Below, piece after piece: positions 7,631-14,431 of a stretch of 14,431 bases of DNA. Source of the stretch: a halophilic archaeon J07HX64 (GTDB lineage Archaea > Halobacteriota > Halobacteria > Halobacteriales > Haloarculaceae). The notes below the pieces were generated by a model. That model ran no database searches and was not told the DNA's origin. It worked only from the letters and a program-made list of their open reading frames with translations. Numbering within the stretch: position 1 is the stretch's first letter; each line of letters starts with the position of its first letter. The DNA is taken from contig KE356579.1 in assembly GCA_000416085.1 (NCBI GenBank), forward strand, positions 1,725,736-1,740,166, in the 5' to 3' direction. Made by a program: the position numbers and the translations under genes.

Positions 7631-7653
7631 GTTCTCACGTACTGAACATATAC
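7631..7653 (-). promoter_or_regulatory. Promoter of the Lrp/AsnC gene with possible operator
   Basis: The minus strand has GTATATG at 7647-7653, a good TATA box about 27 bases before the ATG at 7623, so the transcript is probably leaderless. Directly downstream, GTTC-N9-GAAC (7631-7647) forms a weak inverted repeat. It contains CAGTACG, the same heptamer found twice upstream of dabB. It lies between the TATA box and the start, where a regulator could repress its own gene. Confidence 0.55.
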
Positions 7654-8099
7654 ACTGTGACTCCGGGCGGTCAAACTCGTTGGACCACACCGTCCGGGCT
7701 AAGAGTGTGTTCACCCCAAGGACGCGACAGCGGGCATCTCGTGGGCCCGTGCTGTACTGATAGGAATCGCCAGCGCCCCCGTCACGGACAGCGACACAGA
7801 ACTGCTCGCTATCCTGCGACCCCGTATCCGCGTGCTCGCGGCGCTGAGAGGACGGCGAGGTTGCCCCACCTGTCGTCCCCGTCGACTTGTGAGCACCGGG
7901 TTTCGGGGTCGACGAACCCGACACGGGGCGGGCGCTTCCGTCTGCTCGAGGGGGCCCTCGGTTTAATCGTAGAGACAGCTATCGGTTCGTGTCGGGAGTC
8001 CCGGTGCCTCCTCTGTGGACGTGAGCGTGGTGGTGCTTTGTCGACTTGCCGCCCACAGCGTGTACGCGCTGGACGACGCCGACGTGATGTGCACTCGAT
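7654..8099. other. Gap without a supported gene
   Basis: The 446 bases between the Lrp promoter and the end of the HalOD1 gene hold several open frames on both strands. Their translations are rich in Arg, Ser and Cys, low in Asp and Glu, and show no recognisable domain, so they are unlike the acidic proteins around them. A plus-strand GGTTTAATCG near 7960 resembles a TATA box and could drive a small RNA or the short frame from GTG 8015, but nothing else supports that. No tRNA, repeat array or terminator was recognised. Confidence 0.4.
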
Positions 8100-8441
8100 C
8101 TATACGTCACGCTCGACGATTATCCGGATCGAAGAACCGTACAGTAGTGTCACCCGACAGCTCTGAAATTGAAACTCCACCGACGGAATCCACTCAGCGT
8201 GGTCCGTAGCTTTCGGCTTGAACAGTCCGTCTAAACCGTCGATATCGACGAACTGGCTCAGTGAGGGCGTTTCGGAGAGTTCCGACCACCGGCGGACAGC
8301 CTCGTCGGCTGTCCGGCTAACGGCATCGACGACATCGGCCGGCCGGTCGAACTCTCGAACCAGTTCCGTTTTTGTCGACCACGCTGCAACGAGGTGGTTT
8401 TTCTCGTTTGCCACAGTGGCTGAGTTTGCTTTACGATTCAT
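8100..8441 (-). CDS. Small stand-alone HalOD1 domain protein
   Basis: This acidic protein of about 113 residues is almost entirely one HalOD1 output domain, a small module found in haloarchaeal signalling proteins and as free-standing proteins. The pattern is visible: an N-terminal helix (DRPADVVDAVSRTADEAVRRW), the D-x-D-x-L-x-x-LF element (VDIDGLDGLF), then two strands (VEFQFQSCRVTLLYGSSIRIIV). The molecular role of HalOD1 is not established. The start is uncertain. ATG 8441 is used here, but a strong TATA-like sequence overlaps it and would start transcription near 8418, which would favour GTG 8414 (104 residues). The open frame reaches GTG 8459. Base composition is lower in GC than the neighbours, especially at the 5' end. 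It lies downstream of the Bat-type regulator in the same direction, across a 442-base gap, so co-transcription is unlikely. Confidence 0.7.
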   Translation of the reverse strand: MNRKANSATVANEKNHLVAAWSTKTELVREFDRPADVVDAVSRTADEAVRRWSELSETPSLSQFVDIDGLDGLFKPKATDHAEWIPSVEFQFQSCRVTLLYGSSIRIIVERDV

Positions 8442-8451
8442 ATATAATACT
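8440..8451 (-). promoter_or_regulatory. AT-rich core promoter of the HalOD1 gene
   Basis: The minus strand reads GTATTATATATG, the strongest TATA-like sequence in the window, in a locally AT-rich stretch (about 8390-8530). It predicts a transcription start near 8418, downstream of ATG 8441. Either translation begins at GTG 8414, or a weaker upstream element (CAGTATGC near 8465) serves ATG 8441. Confidence 0.45.
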
Positions 8452-8459
8452 GTATTCAC

Positions 8460-8883
8460 GGCATACTGCTTTGTTTGCCTCTCGTCATCGGTGTGCAGCT
8501 AAAACTACCGATTAATATCGGTATATGACTGTGCGCACCCAAACTACGGCAGAACGGTGCCCTCGGTCGTCCGGGGTCGCCCGTTTCGTCCGTCTGTCCT
8601 GCACCGGTATCGCTGGGTCGTCGAGACGCGACGGCGACCCACCGGGACACAGATGCACCGACCCGTTGAAAGCTGTCTCCGTTTCGACAGGCTACCGGAT
8701 AGTAGACTCGGTCTGGACAGTATCGACAGTCGTGGCGGTGGTGTGCGTAATGCAACTCTCCGGGTTGCGGTACTCACGCGGGGGAGGGTCCGAGTGTGCA
8801 TGGTTCACTCTCGTTGTCGGGGCATCACCAGATTCGGGACGAACCGAACCAGAGCGACCGGTATCGGGGGTCGCGGTCGGGCC
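8460..8883. other. Gap without a supported gene
   Basis: The 424 bases between the HalOD1 gene and the end of the Bat-type regulator gene show no convincing coding sequence. Open frames on both strands give Arg/Ser/Cys-rich translations without domains, and the longer plus-strand ones run into the antisense of the regulator gene. The left end is AT-rich and contains an inverted repeat (8507-8522). No oligo-T terminator was recognised after the regulator stop codon. Confidence 0.4.
8507..8522. repeat. Inverted repeat upstream of the HalOD1 gene
   Basis: ACCGAT-TAAT-ATCGGT has perfect 6-base arms and a 4-base spacer. It lies about 60 bases upstream of the HalOD1 TATA-like box, inside the AT-rich stretch. 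It could be a regulator site; nothing beyond symmetry and position supports this. Confidence 0.35.
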
Positions 8884-11604
8884 TCACGAGAACAGCTCCG
8901 CAAGCAGTTTCTGTTCTGCCGTTCGAAGGTGCTGGCTGAGCGTCGACTGTGCGATACCGATCTCCGCGGCGACAGTGTCTGCGTCGGCGCTTCGCGGCCA
9001 GTCGAAGTAACCCGCGTGGAAGGCGGTCTGCAGTGCCTCGCGCTGCCGGTCGGTTAGTTGGTCGTCCACAGCCGTGGTGACAGTCGAGGCTGACCGCCGG
9101 TCGGCGGGTTGGTGACGTTTCGCGACCAGTTCGACGCCGTCGAGAGCGCCGGTGACGGCGTCCACGTACTCCCGAACCTCGGTTTCGTGCGGTAACTCCA
9201 CCGTCACGACCAGGTGGTTCGGGTCGGGACGTTGCTCCAGTTGCTGGAGTGCGGCACCCTGTTTGGCCAGTTGCTGGGTCGGCGACTCCGGACCCAGTGT
9301 CAGGACACAGGTTATCTCTGTCCTGCCGGTGCGGAGCACCGACACGCCGGGTGTGTTTTCGATTCGTGTTTCGATGCGGTCACTGTCGCGACCAGCACCC
9401 ACCTCGACTGTGACGAACACCGCACAGGTCCTGTCGTCCTGGCGCGAGATATCCGTCACCGTGAGTGGAGCGTCGGCGACTGTGACGAGTTGGGACAGCC
9501 TCGAATCCGAGTCGATCTGAAAGGTGAGAAACGTGCCGCCACCCGACAGGAGGGCGTCGCGCTGTCGGATCGCACCGATAGCGTGACCGATGGTCGTGGC
9601 GAGTTCCGCGAGGGCGTCGAGCTCTTCATCTTCCATCCCTGCGGGACGGTCGAGGTGGAGTTCTATCGCACCAAAGCGCGTGGATTCGTGAACAACGGGT
9701 ACCGCAACAATCGTGTTGGTTCCCCGTTTCAGGCCACGGTTGCGCCACCACACGTCGGACTGGATGGCCACGAGATCTGTCACAGATACCGACGACCGTG
9801 TTTCGTAGGCCTGCCTCGCCGGGACCCCCGGTGTTGTCTCGACAGCTCCTGTCCCGCTCGCCTCCGCTGTCGCTCGTGGCACGTTCGCCAGGTAGTCCTC
9901 GAGGTTACCTGTCCGAGCCCTGCAGACAGTCCCGTCGGTCGAGATGTCGACGTCTGCGACCCAGACACCGGTGACCGGTTCCATCCGGAGGAGGCGGCGA
10001 CACACCTCCGTCTCGATCTCCGCGCGAGTGTCTGCGCTCGCTACCGCCGGGCCGATAGACCGGATCAGTTTGTTGATCCTGTCCAGTCGCGACAGCCGTT
10101 TGTTCTGCCGTTCCAGCTCTCTGTCGCGGTCCCGGAGGTTCCGGGTCCGGGCGAGTTGCTCGAGTGCCTGTCGCGTGTTCGCGGCCCACGTCTCTGCGAG
10201 GGTCTGTTTCGTCGCCGAGAGAGAGCCCCCGTCCGTCGTGGCCACCAGAAAGACCCCCCGTTGACCGAGCGGACAGAGCATCCAGTCGTCGAACGCGTCG
10301 TCGAGCCACCCGTCGTAGCCGTTGCGTTCCCGATACGTATCGGCGCTCAGGCGCTCCGCCCGGTCGGCAAACGCTCTCCAGACCGGGTCGGTACCGCCGG
10401 AGAGTGTCGGCAACGCTGGGCCCGTCTCGGCGGTTGTTATCTCGCTGGCTCTCGGAACGAGGTCACCGGTGGCCTGGTCCCTGGTGAACACCGCAGCGTA
10501 CGGGAACTCGAGGTCTCGCGTCGCAGTCGTGACAGCGTGGCTGGTGACCTGCTCGTCGGTTTCGGCACTCATCAGCTCACGCGTCGCGGAGTGAAGCGTC
10601 TGGAGGTACTGTTCCCGCCTGTACCGGCCGGTGATGTCGTGATAGTGTTCGATCCGCCCGCCCGCATACAATCCGGTCTCGATGGGCGCACTCCGGTATT
10701 CGAGCCACCGCTCTGTCACCACCCCGTCCCCGGGCACGTGAACAGTGGCCTCGAGTTGGGCCCCGTTACTCGCCAGCCCGGCTCGTATCAGCGACGCGAG
10801 CGACTCCTCCTCGGTCTCGATACCCCTACCCTGGAGATAGTCCGTCGCGGCACTCGCGTACTCGCGTCCACGGAGGTCACTCCGGTCGAATCCGAGCAAC
10901 CTCTCCGTCGCCTCGTTGGCCCACACCACACCGCCGTCGGCGCCGACGACGACCGTCCCCTCCTGTGAGCTGTCGAGCACGTCCTCGGTGAGTAGTTCGT
11001 ACTGGCGCTCGCTCGTTCGTTCGGCAGCCGTCCGCTGGAGGCGCTCGACGGCGACCCGAAAGTCCTCGTCCGGGAGCTCTGTCAACAGCGACTCGACCTC
11101 TCTCTGCACCGTTTCGAGACGGTCGGTGAGTGAGCGATACTCCTCGCTGTGTTCGAGGACCTCGGTCTGTTTTACAGCCTCCAGGGTTTCCTGTCGTTCG
11201 ATCAGCGAGAACAGGTTCTGGAGTTTCTCGTCGTACTCGGCACGGGTCAACATCTGATCGACCGTCTCGTGCAGCGCCGTGGCATCGACCGGCTTCTCGA
11301 GGTACGCGTCGAGCCCCATCTTGACGATGTCGAGGTCCGGTGTGACTGCCGAGATAATCACCACCTGGGGGTCGATGTCGGCGTCCCGGACCGCCTCGAG
11401 AACCTCACCCCCGGAGAGCCCGGGCATCATCCGGTCCAACAGCACCACGTCGACACTCTCGTCCAGTTGTTCAAGCGCGTCGGCTCCGCTGTAGGCGGTT
11501 TCGGTGTCGTATCTCCTGTCGAGCCACTTCGCGTACAGGTCGGCCACGTCCCGGTCGTCCTCGACGACGAGGACACCTGCCGGGTTCGACTGCTCGGCTG
11601 TCAT
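8884..11604 (-). CDS. Response regulator with HalX, PAS, GAF and Bat/HTH_10 DNA-binding domains
   Basis: The 906-residue cytoplasmic protein is a phosphorylation-controlled transcription factor. Domain order: REC receiver (about 9-120; acidic cluster E15/D16/D17, phosphoacceptor D57 in LLDRMMPG, K104 in YLEKP); HalX (about 121-190, EYDEKLQNLFSLIERQETLE); PAS (about 205-330, ending in HDITGRYRR); GAF (about 340-485); a short charged coiled-coil-like linker (485-510); second GAF (about 515-685); Bat-type regulatory domain (about 690-835); C-terminal HTH_10 (LTDRQREALQTAFHAGYFDWP...STLSQHLRTAEQKLL, about 850-903). Bat is the bacterio-opsin activator family, known to sense oxygen or light through PAS/GAF modules; the input here is unknown. 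ATG 11604 is chosen over an in-frame start at 11664 because it makes an ATGA overlap with the kinase stop and begins just before the receiver. The kinase is its evident partner. Confidence 0.92.
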   Translation of the reverse strand: MTAEQSNPAGVLVVEDDRDVADLYAKWLDRRYDTETAYSGADALEQLDESVDVVLLDRMMPGLSGGEVLEAVRDADIDPQVVIISAVTPDLDIVKMGLDAYLEKPVDATALHETVDQMLTRAEYDEKLQNLFSLIERQETLEAVKQTEVLEHSEEYRSLTDRLETVQREVESLLTELPDEDFRVAVERLQRTAAERTSERQYELLTEDVLDSSQEGTVVVGADGGVVWANEATERLLGFDRSDLRGREYASAATDYLQGRGIETEEESLASLIRAGLASNGAQLEATVHVPGDGVVTERWLEYRSAPIETGLYAGGRIEHYHDITGRYRREQYLQTLHSATRELMSAETDEQVTSHAVTTATRDLEFPYAAVFTRDQATGDLVPRASEITTAETGPALPTLSGGTDPVWRAFADRAERLSADTYRERNGYDGWLDDAFDDWMLCPLGQRGVFLVATTDGGSLSATKQTLAETWAANTRQALEQLARTRNLRDRDRELERQNKRLSRLDRINKLIRSIGPAVASADTRAEIETEVCRRLLRMEPVTGVWVADVDISTDGTVCRARTGNLEDYLANVPRATAEASGTGAVETTPGVPARQAYETRSSVSVTDLVAIQSDVWWRNRGLKRGTNTIVAVPVVHESTRFGAIELHLDRPAGMEDEELDALAELATTIGHAIGAIRQRDALLSGGGTFLTFQIDSDSRLSQLVTVADAPLTVTDISRQDDRTCAVFVTVEVGAGRDSDRIETRIENTPGVSVLRTGRTEITCVLTLGPESPTQQLAKQGAALQQLEQRPDPNHLVVTVELPHETEVREYVDAVTGALDGVELVAKRHQPADRRSASTVTTAVDDQLTDRQREALQTAFHAGYFDWPRSADADTVAAEIGIAQSTLSQHLRTAEQKLLAELFS

Positions 11605-12488
11605 TCTCCCGTCTCGACGGACAGTCCGTTCTCGACTGTCCGTTTGGCCGGCACCCGCAGACACACCTCCGTTCCGTCATCCGCCGATTCGACCGATATG
11701 TCACCGCCAGCCTGGGTGACGATCATCCGGACCATCCACAGACCGAGGCCTTGCCCGTGACTGAGCGGTGTCTCCTCGCCGGTCTCGAGCACGTCCGCTT
11801 CCATCTCCGGCATCCCCGGGCCGTCGTCTCTCACGAAAACCTCGGTCCAGTCGTCCGCCAAACGGTCGACCTCCACCTCGATTGTGGCCCCTGCCGATGC
11901 CTTTGCGGCGTTTTCCACCAGTTCGTGAACCGCCTCAAGCAGCCCCGCGGGTAGCTCACAGTCGGTCTCTGGCAGGTCGGTCACGACAGCCCCGTCGGTG
12001 TACTCCTCACGAACCGGAGCAACGGCGCTCTCGACTACCGACCCCGCCTCCTGCCGGGGCGCTCGCCCCTGCTGGAACTCGAGCACAGCCCGGATCTCCT
12101 GTATCTTCTCTGTCATCGTCTCCCACTTGTCCAAGACCCGTTCGATAGTTTCGAACTGTTCGGCCCGTTTTTTATCGTCCGTCTCCTCGGACATTATCCG
12201 TGTCCAGCCGCGTATCTTGTTCAGGTCGTTTCGTATGTTGTGACGTATCACGCGCTGCATGACCTCCAGGTGACGCTTGTGCTGTTGTTTGGTCGTGATG
12301 TCACGACCCTCTACGACGAGCAGAGACACGTCGTCGTCCTCGTCGGTCACGGGCTTTACCGAGAAGTCGATTGTCGCGAGGCCGTCGGCGCTGCGAACCT
12401 CCGTCTCGTAGCGGACGAACTCGCCGCCGCGGCCTCGTCGATGGCGTCTCGGACGGCGTCCCTGACCGCGTCGGAGTGTGTCCACCAT
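11601..12488 (-). CDS. Histidine kinase core (C-terminal part of a frame-shifted multi-PAS kinase)
   Basis: This frame holds the end of a PAS domain and the complete kinase core. Genuine coding begins near 12433 (GGEFVRYETEVRSADG, residues 21-36); the first 20 codons after ATG 12488 (Arg-rich) are the out-of-frame reading of the preceding gene part. The remaining PAS portion ends in VVEGRDITTKQQ (58-69). The phosphoacceptor is H83 in VIRHNIRNDLNKIRGW, the usual haloarchaeal H-box. The ATPase domain has the N-box ELVENAAKAS (N193), G1 DDGPGMP (221-227) and G2 HGQGLGLWMV (244-253), so it looks catalytically intact. It ends in an ATGA overlap with the receiver-Bat gene, its likely phosphotransfer target. 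No promoter or ribosome binding site for a separate start at 12488 is evident, so the part is best read with the upstream frame as one kinase gene. Confidence 0.8.
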   Translation of the reverse strand: MVDTLRRGQGRRPRRHRRGRGGEFVRYETEVRSADGLATIDFSVKPVTDEDDDVSLLVVEGRDITTKQQHKRHLEVMQRVIRHNIRNDLNKIRGWTRIMSEETDDKKRAEQFETIERVLDKWETMTEKIQEIRAVLEFQQGRAPRQEAGSVVESAVAPVREEYTDGAVVTDLPETDCELPAGLLEAVHELVENAAKASAGATIEVEVDRLADDWTEVFVRDDGPGMPEMEADVLETGEETPLSHGQGLGLWMVRMIVTQAGGDISVESADDGTEVCLRVPAKRTVENGLSVETGE

Positions 12489-14431
12489 CGGGCGTCGAAG
12501 AACGGGTCCCCGACGATAGCGTCGCGCTCGACCCCGCCGAACTCGAGTGCGGTGTCGTTTACCTCCAGGACTGTGCCGTCGGGTTCTAACAGACCGGTAA
12601 AATCGAACGTGCTGTTGAAGATACTCTCGAACCGTCGGATGCGTTTCTTCTCCTCGGTCACGTCACGGAGATAGACGATCACCCCGTCGATGGCGTCGTC
12701 GTCGAGCATATTCCGGCATCGGCCCTCGACACTGGTCCATCCGCCATCCGGAGAGCGCAGACGGCACTCCGCCGTGACGTTGGTCGACTCCTCGACACAG
12801 GTAAAAAACGATTCCATCGCGTGTGCTCGACTGTCCGGGTGGAGGAAATCGAAGATATTCTGGCCGACGAGTTGGTCGGGGTCGTACCCGAGGACGGGGT
12901 TCGCCGACCCACTCGCGTACGTCACCGTCCCGTCGGGGTCGACTATCGTCACCACGTCGTCGGATTCCTCGACGAACCGCTCGGTTCGGCGCCGCTCGCG
13001 TCGTCGGTCGGTCATGTCACGAACGATAGTCGCGTAGCCGTCGAACTCGCTGTCGCTGGCTTCGAGCGGCGCGTACCGAACGTCCGCGTAGAACGTCGAC
13101 CCGTCCGCGCGGACGCGCCAGCCGTCGTGCGAACTCTCGCCGGCGACCCGCGCCTGCTCGAGCAGTCGGTCGGAGAGTTTGTTCGCTCGCTCGGCCTCGG
13201 GATGGAGTTCGGCTATCGACATTCCGATCGCCGCCTCGGCGTCGTACCCGAACGTCTCCTCGGCGTTTTCGTTCCAGGTCTGAATCACACCCGCCTCGTC
13301 GACGACGAGGAAGGTGTACTCGTCGACACTCTCGGTCAGCAGACGGAACCGCTCGCGTTCCTCGAACAGTTCCCGCTCCCGACGTGCCTCGTCGGTGACG
13401 TCCTGTCCGAGAACCAGCCCTCGAGTGTCTGTCGATTCCTCGTCGCCGGGACTGACCGGGACGATGTGAACCCGAACGGTCCGGTCGCCGAGTTCGACCC
13501 GGCGGTCCGTGCGCTCGCCGTCAAGCGCCGCGTCGAACCGTGACACGATGTCGTGTTCGCCGTTGGCGAGCACCTCCCCGACCTCCGTCCCGGCGACGTC
13601 CGACTCCTTCAGTCCGAACTCCGAGAGCAGTTCCCCTGCCGCCAGCACGTACTCGAGGTCGGCGTCGAAGGTGAGGACCGCGCCGTTCGGGACGTTCTCG
13701 GCGAGACTCCGGTACTGCTCTCGGCTCGTTTCGAGTGCTTGCTCGCGCTGTTTGAGTTCGGTGATATCGGTTGCTATCCCGACCACCTCCCCGGTCGGTT
13801 CATCCTCTCTGCCGTCGTCCTCGACGGGGATGGCCTGTGCAGTTATCCAGACGGTCTCACCGTCCTCGTCCACCAGACGGTACTCACCGTCCAGTGGCTC
13901 GCCGGAGTCGACCATCGCCTCGATATCCGACTTCAGATACCTGCGGTCCTCGGGATGCACCGTTTCGATAAGCGCCTCGACCGTCTCCGGTGACCCGATA
14001 CTGTTGTCACCCAGCATATCCGGCCAGTCTAGACTCCCATCGTGGAGATTCAACTCCCCGATCGACGTGTCGGTGTTCGAGAGCACGAGGTCGAGCTTTC
14101 GCTGACGGTCCCGCAGTTCACGCCGCCGCTGCTCGCGCTCCGTGACGTCCCGACCGGAGATGACCAGTGATTGAATTGTGCCGGACTCGTCGGTCACCGG
14201 TCGAACACTCCCTGTAACCTCGCGTCGGTCACCGTCGGGACCACGGTGTGTCGCAGTGTACTCGACGTACTCACCGTCGGCCGTGCGCTGAATCCACTCT
14301 CGCAGGTCCGCCTGCTGCTCCTCGGAGTGAGCCCCCCACGGTGTCTCCCAGAACAGCTCCCCGCGGAGCTCCTCGAGACTAGCGTTGACGTACTTCATAG
14401 CTGTCTCGTTGGCCTCCAGCAGCCGTCCGTC
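12356..14431 (-). CDS. Multi-PAS sensor part of the histidine kinase (5' end beyond window; frame-shifted at 3' end)
   Basis: The frame is open from the right edge: 11 codons (DGRLLEANETA) precede the first ATG in the window at 14398 and already fit a PAS domain, so the true start lies outside. Numbered from that ATG, PAS-type repeats end at SLVISGRDVTE (about 88), VVGIATDITE (214), LVLGQDVTD (336), ATIVRDMTD (464) and VIVYLRDVTE (582). A sixth begins at about 588 (FNSTFDFTGLLEPDGTVLEVNDTALEFGG). No membrane helix is seen, so a cytoplasmic sensor is likely; the ligands are unknown. Around codons 655-657 the reading becomes Ala/Ser/Arg-rich and stops at 12356, while the rest of the PAS and the kinase core continue in another frame. 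The last 25 or so codons are therefore not native protein. The gene is either inactivated, mis-sequenced or expressed by recoding. Confidence 0.8.
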   Translation of the reverse strand, partial: DGRLLEANETAMKYVNASLEELRGELFWETPWGAHSEEQQADLREWIQRTADGEYVEYTATHRGPDGDRREVTGSVRPVTDESGTIQSLVISGRDVTEREQRRRELRDRQRKLDLVLSNTDTSIGELNLHDGSLDWPDMLGDNSIGSPETVEALIETVHPEDRRYLKSDIEAMVDSGEPLDGEYRLVDEDGETVWITAQAIPVEDDGREDEPTGEVVGIATDITELKQREQALETSREQYRSLAENVPNGAVLTFDADLEYVLAAGELLSEFGLKESDVAGTEVGEVLANGEHDIVSRFDAALDGERTDRRVELGDRTVRVHIVPVSPGDEESTDTRGLVLGQDVTDEARRERELFEERERFRLLTESVDEYTFLVVDEAGVIQTWNENAEETFGYDAEAAIGMSIAELHPEAERANKLSDRLLEQARVAGESSHDGWRVRADGSTFYADVRYAPLEASDSEFDGYATIVRDMTDRRRERRRTERFVEESDDVVTIVDPDGTVTYASGSANPVLGYDPDQLVGQNIFDFLHPDSRAHAMESFFTCVEESTNVTAECRLRSPDGGWTSVEGRCRNMLDDDAIDGVIVYLRDVTEEKKRIRRFESIFNSTFDFTGLLEPDGTVLEVNDTALEFGGVERDAIVGDPFFDARWWTHSDAVRDAVRDAIDEAAAASSSATRRRFAAPTASRQSTSR
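12421..12436 (-). other. Apparent one-base deletion breaking the kinase reading frame
   Basis: On the minus strand GAGGCCGCGGCGGCGA marks where coding quality passes from one frame to another. Before it the protein reads HSDAVRDAVRDAIDEAA; after it, one base back, GGEFVRYETEVRSADGLATIDFSVKP continues the same PAS domain. Restoring a single base in the GCC/GCG tract would join both parts into one kinase. The sequence is not a classic X-XXY-YYZ slippery site. Confidence 0.75.

Noticed and set aside
7579..8166. 195-codon open frame on the plus strand across the first gap
   Set aside because: It begins inside the Lrp gene, is basic and Cys/Arg-rich, and shows no domain or start signals.
8750..8768. 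GCAAC...GTTGC hairpin as a terminator
   Set aside because: The stem is only 5 bases, no oligo-T follows on either strand, and it is more than 100 bases from the nearest stop codon.
8525..9057. Plus-strand open frames across the second gap
   Set aside because: They run into the antisense of the HTH_10 end of the regulator gene and have no recognisable domain. A TATA-like GTATATG near 8521 lies only a few bases before the first ATG, too close to serve it.
9214..10968. 584-codon open frame on the plus strand
   Set aside because: It lies wholly antisense to the receiver-Bat gene; its translation is Arg-rich with no domain, as expected from antisense of GC-rich coding DNA.
12421..12436. Programmed -1 ribosomal frameshift site in the kinase
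   Set aside because: No classic slippery heptamer and no evident downstream structure; a deletion or sequencing error in the GC-rich tract is simpler.

Overview
The window looks like a chromosomal segment of a haloarchaeon (class Halobacteria). The DNA is GC-rich and the predicted proteins are strongly acidic. TATA-like boxes sit about 25-27 bases before several start codons, which suggests leaderless transcripts. The signalling proteins (HalX, HTH_10/Bat, HalOD1, multi-PAS kinase) are typical of this class. Nearly everything lies on the minus strand; only the tandem GNAT gene (1062-2171) is on the plus strand. No transposase, integrase, tRNA, rRNA or CRISPR array was seen.

Left part (1-2891): a serine O-acetyltransferase gene cut by the left edge; a divergent protein made of two duplicated GNAT acetyltransferase domains; and, converging on it with a 9-base gap, a small class I SAM-dependent methyltransferase with its own TATA box.

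Centre (3007-7653): a DAB-type inorganic carbon uptake module. dabB (NuoL-like membrane subunit) overlaps dabA (DUF2309, with the Cys-Asp and His-Cys zinc-site residues intact) by 11 bases. Upstream and in the same direction is an Lrp/AsnC regulator gene. The 254-base gap between the regulator and dabB is rich in repeats: a 10-base direct repeat, an 8-base inverted repeat enclosing the TATA-like box, and a short palindrome where transcription should start. The likely reading is Lrp-controlled bicarbonate accumulation; the sequence does not show the signal.

Right part (8100-14431): a signalling cluster. The first gene in transcription order is a multi-PAS histidine kinase that enters from beyond the right edge. 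Its PAS region and its kinase core lie in two frames, separated by an apparent one-base deletion in a GCC/GCG tract at 12421-12436. The kinase ends in an ATGA overlap with a REC-HalX-PAS-GAF-GAF-Bat-HTH_10 protein, a response regulator that carries its own DNA-binding domain. Further on is a small stand-alone HalOD1 protein behind an AT-rich promoter.

Two stretches over 300 bases, 7654-8099 and 8460-8883, hold no gene I can support.
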